Notes: generated by a model not told the origin, from the sequence alone. Positions 8,287-16,907 are shown, numbered from the stretch's first letter. The stretch: 64,000 bases of DNA from Companilactobacillus farciminis KCTC 3681 = DSM 20184 (GCF_002706745.1 NZ_CP017702.1:434001-498000); one strand, 5' to 3'. A program made the numbers and translations.

Positions 8287-9378
8287 ATGACAGAGAATGT
8301 TTGGGATAATAGAGCCATTGAAAAATTGGGTGGAGAATATAATAAATTATATAACTCTGGAGAAAATGATGATTTTAGTTGGGTATTAGATGAAGATAAA
8401 GAAGTTTTAAATCTAAATAAAATGAAAGTTGTAGGAGATAAAAAAGAACAAAAGGAAATTTCAGAATTCAACACAGATACAGTAACTATTAAGAAAGGAT
8501 TACCAAGTCAAGTTCATGGAAATCCTGAAGAAGCCAGCTTATTCTTGTGTTTATTTAATCCAAGAGTGCAGGATAGTAAATCAATCAAAAAGAGCAAAAA
8601 GAATATTAATGTAAAAACATATGTAAATATTGAGAATAATAACGACGATGAGTATTTTAAAAATAATGATGGATATTACTCACACATAATTGATAATCAA
8701 AATATTTTAGCAAAGGAGTTTAAATATCTAAAAGATCACCCAAAAACAAATATTAATAAACTATACTATTTGTCTCATTACTATTACTTCTTATTTGAAA
8801 CGGATGGAGCTAAAGGTAGTAAAGCAAAAAGAATAAAAGATATTATAGATGATACTTTTTCAAAGAATGATTTTAATATAGATAAATTAAGAATATGTAA
8901 TTTGGAATTATTTGCGTACCGTACAGAGACTAGACCTAAATATAAAAAGTATTTATTTAAATCTGGAAAATCATATAGAGATTTAAAATCTTCACAATAC
9001 GTAGCCAATTTGATTATTGACCGAGTGAAAGATAAAACTAAAGATAAACCGGTATTTATTTTTAGAGCATATGATGAATGGTCCAGAGTTATTAAACAAG
9101 AATTAGGAATTCGAATGGAAATCATTTCTAGAGATGAAAAGCTATCAGGAAAGAACTCTAAGAAAGTAAATAAAGAATATAATTCTTTGTTCAAAGATTG
9201 TTTTTATAAGTTTGCAAGTAGGGGCGGATCAATTACAAAGAATAATGTTAAAGCTATTTCAACAGGTAAAAAAATAGAAAATTCAGGTTATAAAAAAATT
9301 CAGTCAAGTATCCTAGAGAATAAGAAAGAGGAAGAAACAAAACAAACTTCCGAAAAGAATTCTCAAAATGGAAAATAG
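8287..9378 (+). CDS. Uncharacterised cassette protein, possibly with a uracil-DNA-glycosylase-like fold
   Basis: A 363-residue cytoplasmic protein, very lysine/asparagine rich and clearly more AT-rich than the genes that follow it, which suggests separate acquisition. The ATG at 8287 is chosen because GGAGGG lies at 8273-8278. Three blocks look familiar: a VHGNPEEASLFLCLFNPR strand-loop, an ICNLELFAYRTE block and a VFIFRAYDEW block. Together they resemble hypothetical proteins with a uracil-DNA-glycosylase-like fold (NLNPG, E.FPYHS, RS..LW motifs) that often occur near defence genes; this is a memory-based resemblance and is weak. The C-terminal 60 residues are low-complexity and charged. The stop overlaps the start of the WYL regulator by 11 bases, so the two are probably co-translated. 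Confidence 0.55.
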   Translation: MTENVWDNRAIEKLGGEYNKLYNSGENDDFSWVLDEDKEVLNLNKMKVVGDKKEQKEISEFNTDTVTIKKGLPSQVHGNPEEASLFLCLFNPRVQDSKSIKKSKKNINVKTYVNIENNNDDEYFKNNDGYYSHIIDNQNILAKEFKYLKDHPKTNINKLYYLSHYYYFLFETDGAKGSKAKRIKDIIDDTFSKNDFNIDKLRICNLELFAYRTETRPKYKKYLFKSGKSYRDLKSSQYVANLIIDRVKDKTKDKPVFIFRAYDEWSRVIKQELGIRMEIISRDEKLSGKNSKKVNKEYNSLFKDCFYKFASRGGSITKNNVKAISTGKKIENSGYKKIQSSILENKKEEETKQTSEKNSQNGK

Positions 9379-10447
9379 ACCACTAAGACTATTCCACTAC
9401 CTACTAACGAATGCGCAAGCTCTGACCACCGAAGAACTGATACAAAAATGGGATAAGATATTTGACTTCGACCACAATATGCAAGTGTCCGCCAAAAAAA
9501 GGGCAATCCAACGAGGACTAAAAAGTATTGAGGATGCTCTAAGTGATCCACGAATGAAAGAACTTTTCACTTATCACAAAGAGCGAAGCGGCAAGGTTTA
9601 CGAGTATTCCATCGATTACAATGGCGAAACTTTTATCAATAATCAAGAAGCGCTAGTTTTGACCAAAATTCTATTAGCCAGCCGGGCTCTAAATGATCAG
9701 GAAGCGACCACCATCATCAATAAGTGGCAAAATATGATTTCCACTAAGGCTAGAAAGACTATCAAATCGGCAGTAAACGAGAATTTTGACAACGAGTCCT
9801 ATATTATCGACAGCAACGACCGGGAAGAAACGATTTGGGAGTTGGAAGAATACATCCAAAGTCGTTCTAATATCAGTTTTAATTATCGTAATTTAGAAGT
9901 GAGTGGTAGGTCCGAAGTTAATGAAGAGATATTGCCGCTGCACGTTTTCTTCGACAATTATTACTTCTTTCTGAAGGGCTATAAGTTTGAAAATAATCGC
10001 TCACAGTTTAAAACTTATCGAATCGATTGGATGAAGGATATCATCAAAGTTAAATCTAAGATTAAACTAATTGGTCAAAATATGCCCCAGAACTCCAAAG
10101 AAGATCCCAAGAGTTTGTTCGCTTATGACGGTGAAGAAAAGAGTCTTGAATTCGAGTATTACGGTTTTCCCGACTACATCTACGACAAATTTCCTCAAGT
10201 CGAACTAGAAAAAGTGGAGCCTGATAAACCAAAGAAGTTCGGCTTTCCAGTCCATAAGATGCGGGTCAAAATTCATTATTCGGACGGTGTCAAAATGTGG
10301 CTTTTGAGTCAGGCAACTGTTCTAAAAGTTCTTTCGCCACCAGAAGTAGTGGAAGATTTGCGTAATTTACTAGAAGACGGGCTCAAAATGTATCCAAGAA
10401 AAGGAGAGAAAAATGAAATCTCAACAGATTTGGATAGTAAAGCTTAA
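9368..10447 (+). CDS. WYL-domain transcriptional regulator
   Basis: A 359-residue regulator with an N-terminal winged-helix region (FHYLLTNAQALTTEEL... RAIQRGLKSIEDAL, residues 7-60), a WYL domain around 165-235 (ISFNYRN... YYFFLKGYKF... TYRIDWM; the WYL triad is FFL here) and a C-terminal WCX-like part (about 260-345). WYL proteins of the BrxR/CapW type bind short inverted repeats and control phage-defence operons. The matching inverted repeats at 8219 and 10753 are candidate binding sites, so autoregulation is likely. It overlaps both neighbours (11 and 35 bases), placing it within one operon. The ligand is unknown; nucleic acid or nucleotide is usual for the family. Confidence 0.85.
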   Translation: MENRPLRLFHYLLTNAQALTTEELIQKWDKIFDFDHNMQVSAKKRAIQRGLKSIEDALSDPRMKELFTYHKERSGKVYEYSIDYNGETFINNQEALVLTKILLASRALNDQEATTIINKWQNMISTKARKTIKSAVNENFDNESYIIDSNDREETIWELEEYIQSRSNISFNYRNLEVSGRSEVNEEILPLHVFFDNYYFFLKGYKFENNRSQFKTYRIDWMKDIIKVKSKIKLIGQNMPQNSKEDPKSLFAYDGEEKSLEFEYYGFPDYIYDKFPQVELEKVEPDKPKKFGFPVHKMRVKIHYSDGVKMWLLSQATVLKVLSPPEVVEDLRNLLEDGLKMYPRKGEKNEISTDLDSKA

Positions 10448-10751
10448 CAATAAAAACGATAAATTAAATCAAATAATGCACAAAAATTTGTCGTACTTCT
10501 TTTTGACTAATCAAGAATCACAGTTGTTAAAAGATGAAACTTTGACCGATATTCCTTTAAATAATCACGATCCCAAAAAAGTAAAATATGTCGTTGGTGT
10601 ACCCGAAAAAACTAATCTGGTAGTTTGTTTGTATCGAGTTTCCGAAGAAAATCTAGAAATCAAAGATGATCATTTCACCTGGATAGTCGGTAAGGAAGTT
10701 GACCGTATTCCCGAATTCAACGATTTAGAAGTGGGTGACAAGATCCAATAG
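10413..10751 (+). CDS. Unknown cassette protein (112 aa)
   Basis: I do not recognise this protein. It has no signal peptide or membrane segment and contains mixed strands (KYVVGVPEKTNLVVCLYRV) and a final VGDKIQ, giving the look of a small all-beta or alpha/beta domain. GGAGAG lies about 9 bases before the ATG, and the gene overlaps the WYL regulator by 35 bases, so translation is probably coupled. Base composition is like the WYL gene, not like the AT-rich first gene. Its position between the regulator and the second palindrome-promoter suggests a role specific to this cassette. Confidence 0.6.
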   Translation: MKSQQIWIVKLNNKNDKLNQIMHKNLSYFFLTNQESQLLKDETLTDIPLNNHDPKKVKYVVGVPEKTNLVVCLYRVSEENLEIKDDHFTWIVGKEVDRIPEFNDLEVGDKIQ

Positions 10752-10752
10752 G

Positions 10753-10784
10753 CGACAGATTTTGTCTTTTATTATTTGTACAAT
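10753..10784 (+). promoter_or_regulatory. Palindrome-promoter module inside the WYL cassette (copy 2)
   Basis: CGACAGATTTTGTCT (10753-10767) is followed 11 bases later by TACAAT (10779-10784). The palindrome half-sites (CGACA, TGTC), the 5-base centre and the 26-base offset to the -10 hexamer match copy 1 at 8219-8250 exactly. It lies 34 bases before the last cassette gene. Confidence 0.6.
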
Positions 10785-10817
10785 GACCCTATCAATGAGA
10801 TAAAAGGGGACGTTACA

Positions 10818-11927
10818 ATGGAACAGACAACTGAATACGATGTGAATTTGATTATCAATGGCGAGGTAGAAAACGCCGATTTAATCATTTGCGGCTGGCA
10901 TTATCAAAACGACTTCGACCAATTTGACCACAACATGTCGAGCAGTCCTAAACATGCTTTAATATCAGAAGTTAAGCGCTTACTAGAACAGGACCAAGTT
11001 CCTGGATTAGAGCTACAAGTTTACAAAAAAATCATCAATCGTTTCGGCACAACTATCAAATATGGAGAAAACTATTCCTCTGATGATGTTTTTAAGAAAC
11101 CAGAGCGAGTCGTTTCAGACGTCGAAATGCCGGAAGACTACGGCATTCATCTTTCCCAAACTATAAAAGACGAAATCCAAGAAGAAACTGACGAGTTTGT
11201 CAAAGGAACTACCACCAAATATTATCTTCCTGGCAACTCTTTTGAAGAACTCGATAAAGAACGCGTTCAAGGAAGAAATAACGAATATCGTCGTTTAATG
11301 GCTGCTTTTAACGACTTTGCCAAAGATTATTCAGAAACTGACAAAAAAGTGCTAGAAAGAAATTTCAAGGCAAAGTTGCAACATGAACTGACTCAACTGG
11401 TCAAAGAAAAAGCTGCTCAAGAAGATCATTACTATTTCTTAGAGACGTACTATTATCCACTTTTGACAGCCCGAAATAGTGGCAAAATTAGTGTCTTGCG
11501 AGATTTGTATAGTCAAAGGGATAACCCCGAGCAATTAATCGAAAGAATCAGTTCATTAAAAATTTGTAACATCGATCCTTACGTGAATTATGAAGCATTT
11601 CATAGCAATATTGAGTATTCAGATATGGTCAAAGAGATACGTCAAAACGAAGAATTGCACAATATCAGTAAAAAAGTTGTCGATCGGATCAAAGATGCTA
11701 AAACTAACGTCCGTCTAGTGGCAGTTGGCTATGAAGAAATTTGGAAAAAACTCTTTCGCGATGTTTATATGCGACACGTTGGAAGAGAATATCTCCTGAT
11801 GGAAAGAAGACTTAATCAACATACTTATTGTTTAAGACGTGCGACTGCCGGATTGACCCCCAAAAATATCTATCCTGTTGTCATTTCTACAGCAGATTAT
11901 GAAGATTTAAAAAGTAATTTATTCTAA
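10818..11927 (+). CDS. Unknown cassette protein (369 aa), candidate effector
   Basis: A 369-residue soluble, acidic protein that I cannot assign to a family. The ATG at 10818 is chosen because GGGG lies 8-11 bases upstream; an in-frame TTG at 10776 overlaps the -10 hexamer. The N-terminus (YDVNLIINGEVENADLIICG) looks like paired beta strands; residues 120-300 are helical and charged; a tyrosine-rich stretch (DHYYFLETYYYPLL) lies near 205. It has its own palindrome-controlled promoter as well as read-through from the upstream genes. As the largest unassigned product of the WYL cassette it is the best effector candidate, but no catalytic motif is recognisable by eye. A terminator follows. Confidence 0.6.
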   Translation: MEQTTEYDVNLIINGEVENADLIICGWHYQNDFDQFDHNMSSSPKHALISEVKRLLEQDQVPGLELQVYKKIINRFGTTIKYGENYSSDDVFKKPERVVSDVEMPEDYGIHLSQTIKDEIQEETDEFVKGTTTKYYLPGNSFEELDKERVQGRNNEYRRLMAAFNDFAKDYSETDKKVLERNFKAKLQHELTQLVKEKAAQEDHYYFLETYYYPLLTARNSGKISVLRDLYSQRDNPEQLIERISSLKICNIDPYVNYEAFHSNIEYSDMVKEIRQNEELHNISKKVVDRIKDAKTNVRLVAVGYEEIWKKLFRDVYMRHVGREYLLMERRLNQHTYCLRRATAGLTPKNIYPVVISTADYEDLKSNLF

Positions 11928-11930
11928 AAT

Positions 11931-11976
11931 AAGCGGTTTCACTAGAATGGAAATTTCACTCTAATGAAGCGGCTTT
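11931..11976 (+). terminator. Terminator of the WYL cassette
   Basis: An imperfect long inverted repeat (AAGCGGTTTCACTAGA with TCTAATGAAGCGGCTT) is followed by seven T residues directly after the stop at 11927. Confidence 0.65.
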
Positions 11977-12176
11977 TTTTAATATTAAGACATTCACACT
12001 CTAAAATTAAAAACTTTTTAATAAATATAAATGTTTCACAATCCCTATAGCCACGGTAATCATACGTCTTTCCTTGATTCTGTAAGCAAAAACTTTAATA
12101 AAAATCTTGCAAGTATATTAAAAAACAATTAAAATAGCAATATTTCAACCAATAAAAATTAATAGGGGGTGTCATT

Positions 12177-13541
12177 ATGACAACGCAAAAAGTAGATCAT
12201 GATCACGAGGTGGACCATCGATTGATTGTGCAAGAGAATAAGTACTACGCCAAATCTTCACGAATCAATTATTATGACCTTGTCATCGAATCTGCACACA
12301 ATGCAACATTAGTCGATGCAGATGGAAACGAGTATATCGACTTGTTGGCAAGTGCTTCAGCCATTAACGTTGGTCATACGAATGAAAAAGTCGTGCAAGC
12401 AATTCAAGAGCAGGCCGAGAAACTGATTCATTACACACCTGCCTATTTTCATCACCGTCCCGGACAACAATTAGCTGAACGTTTGGCTAAATTAGTTCCT
12501 GGAGCTGAGAAACAAGTGGCTTTTTCAAATTCTGGTTCTGAAGCCAATGACGCTATCATCAAATTTGCCAGAGCTTATACCGGTCGTCCTTACATCGTTT
12601 CCTTCATGGATTCGTATCATGGTTCAACTTACGGCTCAATGACACTTTCTGGAGTTAGCTTGAACATGGCTCGCAAGATGGGTCCATTACTTCCCGGAGT
12701 AGTGCACGTACCGTATCCAGACTTATATCGACGATATGAGAACGAAACGGAACACGATGTAGCTTTGAGATATTTCGACGAATTCAAGCAGCCTTTTGAA
12801 AGTTTCTTGCCAGCTGATGAAGTAGCCTGTGTCTTGATTGAACCAATTCAAGGTGATGGTGGAATTAGAAAAGCTCCCGAAGAATTCATGCAACTAGTTT
12901 ATGATTTTTGTCACCAAAACGGAATCTTGTTTGCTGTTGATGAGATCAATCAAGGAATGGGTCGCACGGGTAAAATGTGGAGCTACCAACAATTTAAGGA
13001 TATCGAACCCGACTTGATGTCCGTAGGTAAGTCACTAGCTTCAGGGATGCCTTTGAGTGCCACGATTGGAAAAAAGGAAATCATGCAGAGTCTTGATTCA
13101 CCAGCACACGTCTTTACTACTGCTGGAAACCCAATCTGTTGTGCCGCTTCAATGGCAACCTTGGACGTCTTGGAAGAAGAGCAGTTGATGGAAAAATCCA
13201 ACGTCGAAGGGGCATACGCCGAAGAGAGATTTTTGGAAATGCAAAAGCACTATCCAGAAATTGGCGATGTGAGAATGTATGGTTTAGATGGGGGAATCGA
13301 ATTAGTCAAGGACCGTCAGACAAAGACTCCTGATCCTGATTTTGCCAACAAAGTTATTTATTATGCATTTCAACACGGAGTTGTTATGATTACGCTGAAA
13401 GGTAATATTTTGAGATTTCAACCACCTTTGGTCATCACGCACGACGAGTTGGATAAAGCGTTGAATGTGTTAGATGATGCATTTGCGGCCGCAGAAAATA
13501 ATCAAGTAATTATTCCAAGTAACGAAAAAATTGGTTGGTAA
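12177..13541 (+). CDS. Isoleucine 2-epimerase (PLP-dependent, class III aminotransferase fold)
   Basis: A 454-residue fold-type I PLP enzyme. It matches the Lactobacillus buchneri isoleucine 2-epimerase as I remember it over its full length: ENKYYA.S.RINYY, DLLASASAINVGH, LIHYTPAYFHH, SGSEANDAIIKFARAYTGR, ETEHDV.LRYF, and a terminal KIGW. The Schiff-base lysine is K285 in SVGKSLASGMP, and FAVDEINQGMGRTGK holds the cofactor aspartate. The enzyme interconverts L-isoleucine and D-allo-isoleucine and acts on other branched-chain amino acids. A good ribosome-binding site (GGGGGTG) precedes the ATG. The next native gene is an APC amino-acid permease, a sensible partner, but a TnpB gene now separates them. 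Confidence 0.9.
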   Translation: MTTQKVDHDHEVDHRLIVQENKYYAKSSRINYYDLVIESAHNATLVDADGNEYIDLLASASAINVGHTNEKVVQAIQEQAEKLIHYTPAYFHHRPGQQLAERLAKLVPGAEKQVAFSNSGSEANDAIIKFARAYTGRPYIVSFMDSYHGSTYGSMTLSGVSLNMARKMGPLLPGVVHVPYPDLYRRYENETEHDVALRYFDEFKQPFESFLPADEVACVLIEPIQGDGGIRKAPEEFMQLVYDFCHQNGILFAVDEINQGMGRTGKMWSYQQFKDIEPDLMSVGKSLASGMPLSATIGKKEIMQSLDSPAHVFTTAGNPICCAASMATLDVLEEEQLMEKSNVEGAYAEERFLEMQKHYPEIGDVRMYGLDGGIELVKDRQTKTPDPDFANKVIYYAFQHGVVMITLKGNILRFQPPLVITHDELDKALNVLDDAFAAAENNQVIIPSNEKIGW

Positions 13542-13655
13542 TCAAGAGAAATTAACGATAGTTAAATTTTATATGAAATACCGTATGAAAATGTAGAATA
13601 AAAAACCTGAAATTGATATTCTGTTCATAGAAATTAAATATGGAGATTGAACACT

Positions 13656-14849
13656 ATGTCAGTGAATGAAGTTGGTCAAAAAAAAGATTGTTTGATAACT
13701 GTAATTCGTACTCAAAAGGTTCGACTATATCCCAACCAACACATGAAGGTGGTTTTAAATCAACTTTGTGATTATCGTCGTTATTGTTGGAATAAGGCGC
13801 TAGAAACATGGAACGATATGTATGATTTGCATACCATTGACTCCAGCATTCCTATTCCAAATGTATATTCTGTCCGAAATGAATTAGTATTTAATAAAAT
13901 GGATTGGCAGTTTAATTTGTCGTCAAGAACTTTACAACTAACAATTGTGGATTTGGGTATTGCGTGGAAAAATTATTTTGATAAATCTCTACCTGATTGG
14001 GGGAAACCAAAATTTAAATCAAAGAAAATGTCCCGTCAGGGTTTTAAGACTGATCGTGCAAAAATTGTTGATGGAAAGCTTCGTTTAGATAAACCTCTGG
14101 GAGTAAAGCAGTGGTTCGATATTCATATTAGTAAACATGTGAATTTAAATGGACAACTTAAGACTGTTAGTGTTTATAAAGAAAATGGAAAATATTGGGC
14201 TAGCTTTCCGTTAGAAGTATGTATAAAACATAAACTTATGACAGGAAAAAGTACCGCTGTGGATGTTAATGTTGGACACTTTAATTATACAAATGGGTTA
14301 ATTAATACATTACCAAAAGGTTTAATTAAATTGTATGAGCGTATAAAAATTTATCAAAAATGTTTAGCTCGAAAAAGAGTGATTAATGGTGGAAATGCTA
14401 CAAAGAGTAATAATTACATTGTAATGAGAGACAAGTTACAACGTGATTATCGTAAAGCTGCTAATATTCAACATGATATTATTCAAAAATTTACATCTAA
14501 TTTAGTCGCTCAATATGACAAAATTGTTATTGAAGATTTAAATATTAAGTCTATGCAAATGAGCCATGTTGCTTCGAAGGGCCTACAAAGAGCATTGTTT
14601 GGGTATTTTCGTAAAGTTTTATCATATAAGTGTGAATGGTATGGTAAAGAAGTTATTTTAGCTAGTCAAATATATCCATCGACACAACGATGCTCTAAGT
14701 GCGGTTATGTTAAAAGAGGAAATGAAAAGCTTGGATTACAGGGGAATTTAAAGCATCATACTAATCATTCTGACTATGTTTGTTATTCCTGTGGTGCAAG
14801 AATTGATAGAGATAAAAATGCGGTGGCAAATTTATTAGATTTGATTTAA
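13656..14849 (+). CDS. tnpB: TnpB-type RNA-guided nuclease (IS200/IS605 OrfB), no TnpA
   Basis: A 397-residue TnpB. The N-terminal block (RTQKVRLYPNQ, YRRYCWNKALETWN) is typical. RuvC-like acidic residues are present: D203 in AVDVNVG, E293 in IVIEDLN and D386 in DRDKNAVANL. A four-cysteine zinc finger lies between the last two (CSKCGY... CYSCGA). The first RuvC motif, VDVNVGHF, departs from the usual GIDLGIK but keeps the aspartate. ATG 13656 follows GGAGA at 13642; the frame opens at a TTG at 13647. There is no TnpA, so this is an IS1341-like stand-alone element or a domesticated copy. It lies between the epimerase and its probable permease partner. Confidence 0.9.
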   Translation: MSVNEVGQKKDCLITVIRTQKVRLYPNQHMKVVLNQLCDYRRYCWNKALETWNDMYDLHTIDSSIPIPNVYSVRNELVFNKMDWQFNLSSRTLQLTIVDLGIAWKNYFDKSLPDWGKPKFKSKKMSRQGFKTDRAKIVDGKLRLDKPLGVKQWFDIHISKHVNLNGQLKTVSVYKENGKYWASFPLEVCIKHKLMTGKSTAVDVNVGHFNYTNGLINTLPKGLIKLYERIKIYQKCLARKRVINGGNATKSNNYIVMRDKLQRDYRKAANIQHDIIQKFTSNLVAQYDKIVIEDLNIKSMQMSHVASKGLQRALFGYFRKVLSYKCEWYGKEVILASQIYPSTQRCSKCGYVKRGNEKLGLQGNLKHHTNHSDYVCYSCGARIDRDKNAVANLLDLI

Positions 14850-14945
14850 GTAATAAATGGGGGTGGCTTATCCCTTAAATTGTCATAGTTGATCAATGCG
14901 GTTACTCCTTTGTGGAGTTGTCGGGATATCAATGTTATAACGGCA
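14850..14945 (+). other. Candidate right end / omegaRNA region of the TnpB element
   Basis: TnpB guide RNAs are normally transcribed from the end of tnpB and the right end of the element. Here a GC-richer stretch follows the stop and contains the hairpin ACTCC-TTTGT-GGAGT (about 14904-14918). The exact end and guide cannot be set without a second copy or an empty site. Confidence 0.35.
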
Positions 14946-15042
14946 ATAAATAAAATAAAGAAAGGAAATATACAAACCTTTCTGAATGTAGGAAATTTAA
15001 TTTTTTACATTTCTCCATATTTTGTATAGCAGTGTATTTTTT

Positions 15043-16494
15043 ATGAGTGATTTTTTTAAACGTTTAACCTTAAAAGAAGATCCGAGTATTTATGAGGATA
15101 AAGATTCACATTTAGTTCGAGTTTTAACAGTTAAGGATTTCTTGGCTTTGGGTGTCGGGACAATCGTTTCCACATCAATCTTTACTTTGCCAGGGGTCGT
15201 TGCCGCACAACATACCGGTCCATCAGTGGTCTTTTCATTTATCGTGGCTGCTATCGTTGCCGGGTTAGTCGCCTTTGCTTATGCGGAGATGGCTGCCGCA
15301 ATGCCATTTGCCGGGTCTGCGTATTCGTGGATCAATGTTATGTTCGGTGAGTTCTTCGGTTGGGTCGCTGGTTGGGCCCTGTTAGCCGAGTACTTCATCG
15401 CTTTAGCCTTCGTTGGTTCGGGGCTGTCCGCCAATTTCCGTGGGCTGTTGGAACCATTAGGAATCCACTTCCCGAATGCGATTGCCAATACCTTTGGTAA
15501 TAACGGTGGTGTCGTTGATATCGTCGCCGTCGTCGTTATTGCCGCAGTCGCATGGTTGATTTCTCGTGGTGCCGGTGGTGCTGCTAAAGTTGAAAATGTT
15601 TTAGTTGTCTTAAAAGTTTTAGCTGTTTTAACTTTCATCATCGTTGGTTTAACTGCCATTCATGTGGAAAATTACTTCCCATTCATACCAAAATATCGTT
15701 TGAACGCTGACGGAACTGCCTTTGGTGGTTGGCAAGGAATCTACGCCGGTGTTTCAATGATCTTCCTATCATATATCGGATTTGATTCAATCGCCGCAAA
15801 TTCTGCCGAAGCTAAGAATCCCGGTAAGACAATGCCACGAGGAATCCTAGGATCATTATTGATTGCCGTTGTTTTGTTCGTTGCTGTTGCTTTAGTTCTA
15901 GTTGGAATGTTCAAGTACTCTGATTACGCTAATAACGCTGAACCTGTTGGTTGGGCCCTAAGACATGCCGGTCATCCAATCGTTGCCAGTGTTATCCAAG
16001 CTGTTGCTGTTATCGGAATGTTCACCGCTTTGATTGGAATGATGTTAGCTGGTTCAAGACTAGTTTACTCATTCGGACGTGACGGAATGTTACCAAGTTG
16101 GTTAGGTAAGTTGAACGACAAGAATCTTCCTAATCACGCACTATTAGTTCTATCAATCGTTGGTATCTTAATCGGTGCCTTTTGTCCATTCGCCTTCTTA
16201 GCTCAATTGATTTCAGCCGGGACGTTGATTGCGTTCATGTTCGTATCATTAGGAATTTATCCATTGAGAAAACGTGAAGGAAAAGACATCGCCATGCCAG
16301 ACTTCAAAGTGCCATTTTATCCAGTGCTACCAGCTCTAGGATTTATCGGCTCACTAATCATTTTCTGGGGACTAGATATTCAAGCTAAACTCTACGCTGG
16401 AATCTGGTTCGCTATCGGATTAGTTATCTACTTTGCTTACGGGATGCACCATTCAACTCTAGGCAAGAAGCATGACGCTGAAAAAAATAAATAA
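15043..16494 (+). CDS. APC-family amino-acid permease
   Basis: A 483-residue transporter with about 12 membrane segments. The APC signature is clear: FLALGVGTIVSTSIFTLPG in the first helix (unwound glycine region), EMAAAMPFAGSAYSW and GFDSIAANSAEAKNPGKTMPRGI. The pattern is that of the cationic/branched-chain YfnA-like CAT group. It probably takes up the amino acid handled by the nearby isoleucine 2-epimerase. The ATG at 15043 fits the alignment with other permeases; a TTG lies at 15022. Neither start has a convincing ribosome-binding site, which is odd for such a gene and may result from the TnpB insertion replacing the original upstream sequence. Confidence 0.85.
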   Translation: MSDFFKRLTLKEDPSIYEDKDSHLVRVLTVKDFLALGVGTIVSTSIFTLPGVVAAQHTGPSVVFSFIVAAIVAGLVAFAYAEMAAAMPFAGSAYSWINVMFGEFFGWVAGWALLAEYFIALAFVGSGLSANFRGLLEPLGIHFPNAIANTFGNNGGVVDIVAVVVIAAVAWLISRGAGGAAKVENVLVVLKVLAVLTFIIVGLTAIHVENYFPFIPKYRLNADGTAFGGWQGIYAGVSMIFLSYIGFDSIAANSAEAKNPGKTMPRGILGSLLIAVVLFVAVALVLVGMFKYSDYANNAEPVGWALRHAGHPIVASVIQAVAVIGMFTALIGMMLAGSRLVYSFGRDGMLPSWLGKLNDKNLPNHALLVLSIVGILIGAFCPFAFLAQLISAGTLIAFMFVSLGIYPLRKREGKDIAMPDFKVPFYPVLPALGFIGSLIIFWGLDIQAKLYAGIWFAIGLVIYFAYGMHHSTLGKKHDAEKNK

Positions 16495-16501
16495 GACAAA
16501 A

Positions 16502-16548
16502 TAAAAGATGCAATAAATTTCTGAATTCAGAAGTTTATTGCATCTTTA
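16502..16548 (+). terminator. Terminator of the amino-acid permease gene
   Basis: A long stem (AAGATGCAATAAA with TTTATTGCATCTT, extended inwards by TTCTGAATTCAGAA) begins a few bases after the permease stop. Confidence 0.85.
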
Positions 16549-16571
16549 GTTTTAGCTAAATAAGAGCAAAC

Positions 16572-16678
16572 AAAAAACCGCCAATTTCCACAAGGCGGTT
16601 TTTAGCGCGTCGTCAGTCAGATCTGTAAGGAGAAAACTGTCGACGGAGGAGTAAGAACTCCCGGAATAATTTTATACA
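16572..16678 (-). ncRNA. Candidate regulatory small RNA of about 105 nt
   Basis: On the minus strand a promoter-like pair (TTTCCA at 16713-16708, 17-base gap, TGC-TAAAAT at 16690-16685) precedes three hairpins: GGAGT-TCTT-ACTCC, then CGTCGACAG/CTGACGACG (8 of 9 pairs), then a perfect terminator stem (AAAACCGCC/GGCGGTTTT) with a T-run. The second loop holds TTTTCTCCTTAC, complementary to a Shine-Dalgarno sequence. No open frame with a ribosome-binding site is seen. The 413-bp gap between permease and the 16908 gene holds otherwise only the permease terminator. Confidence 0.5.
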
Positions 16679-16684
16679 AGAACT

Positions 16685-16713
16685 ATTTTAGCATGGATAT
16701 GGGCATATGGAAA
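16685..16713 (-). promoter_or_regulatory. Putative sRNA promoter
   Basis: Minus-strand TTTCCA (16713-16708) and extended -10 TGCTAAAAT (hexamer 16690-16685) are separated by 17 bases. A second -10-like TATAAAAT lies about 10 bases downstream. Confidence 0.4.
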
Positions 16714-16907
16714 CTCAAAAATCAATTGAATTTGTTATACATTTTGTATAAAAGGTACAATTTATTTATAAAATCAAGTTGTATCAACTCTTATCAGTAT
16801 AAAAATTATGCCAATTAAATAAATTGTAAAAAAATATGGGCATTTAGTGTGTCACTTTTTCAAATTAGAACTATAATGAGCTTGTAACTAAGGAGGTTGT
16901 TGAAAAT

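Noticed and set aside
13600..14945. ATTGATAT before tnpB and ATATCAAT after it as element ends
   Set aside because: IS200/IS605 elements have no inverted terminal repeats, and the short AT-rich match can occur by chance; the ends are left undefined.
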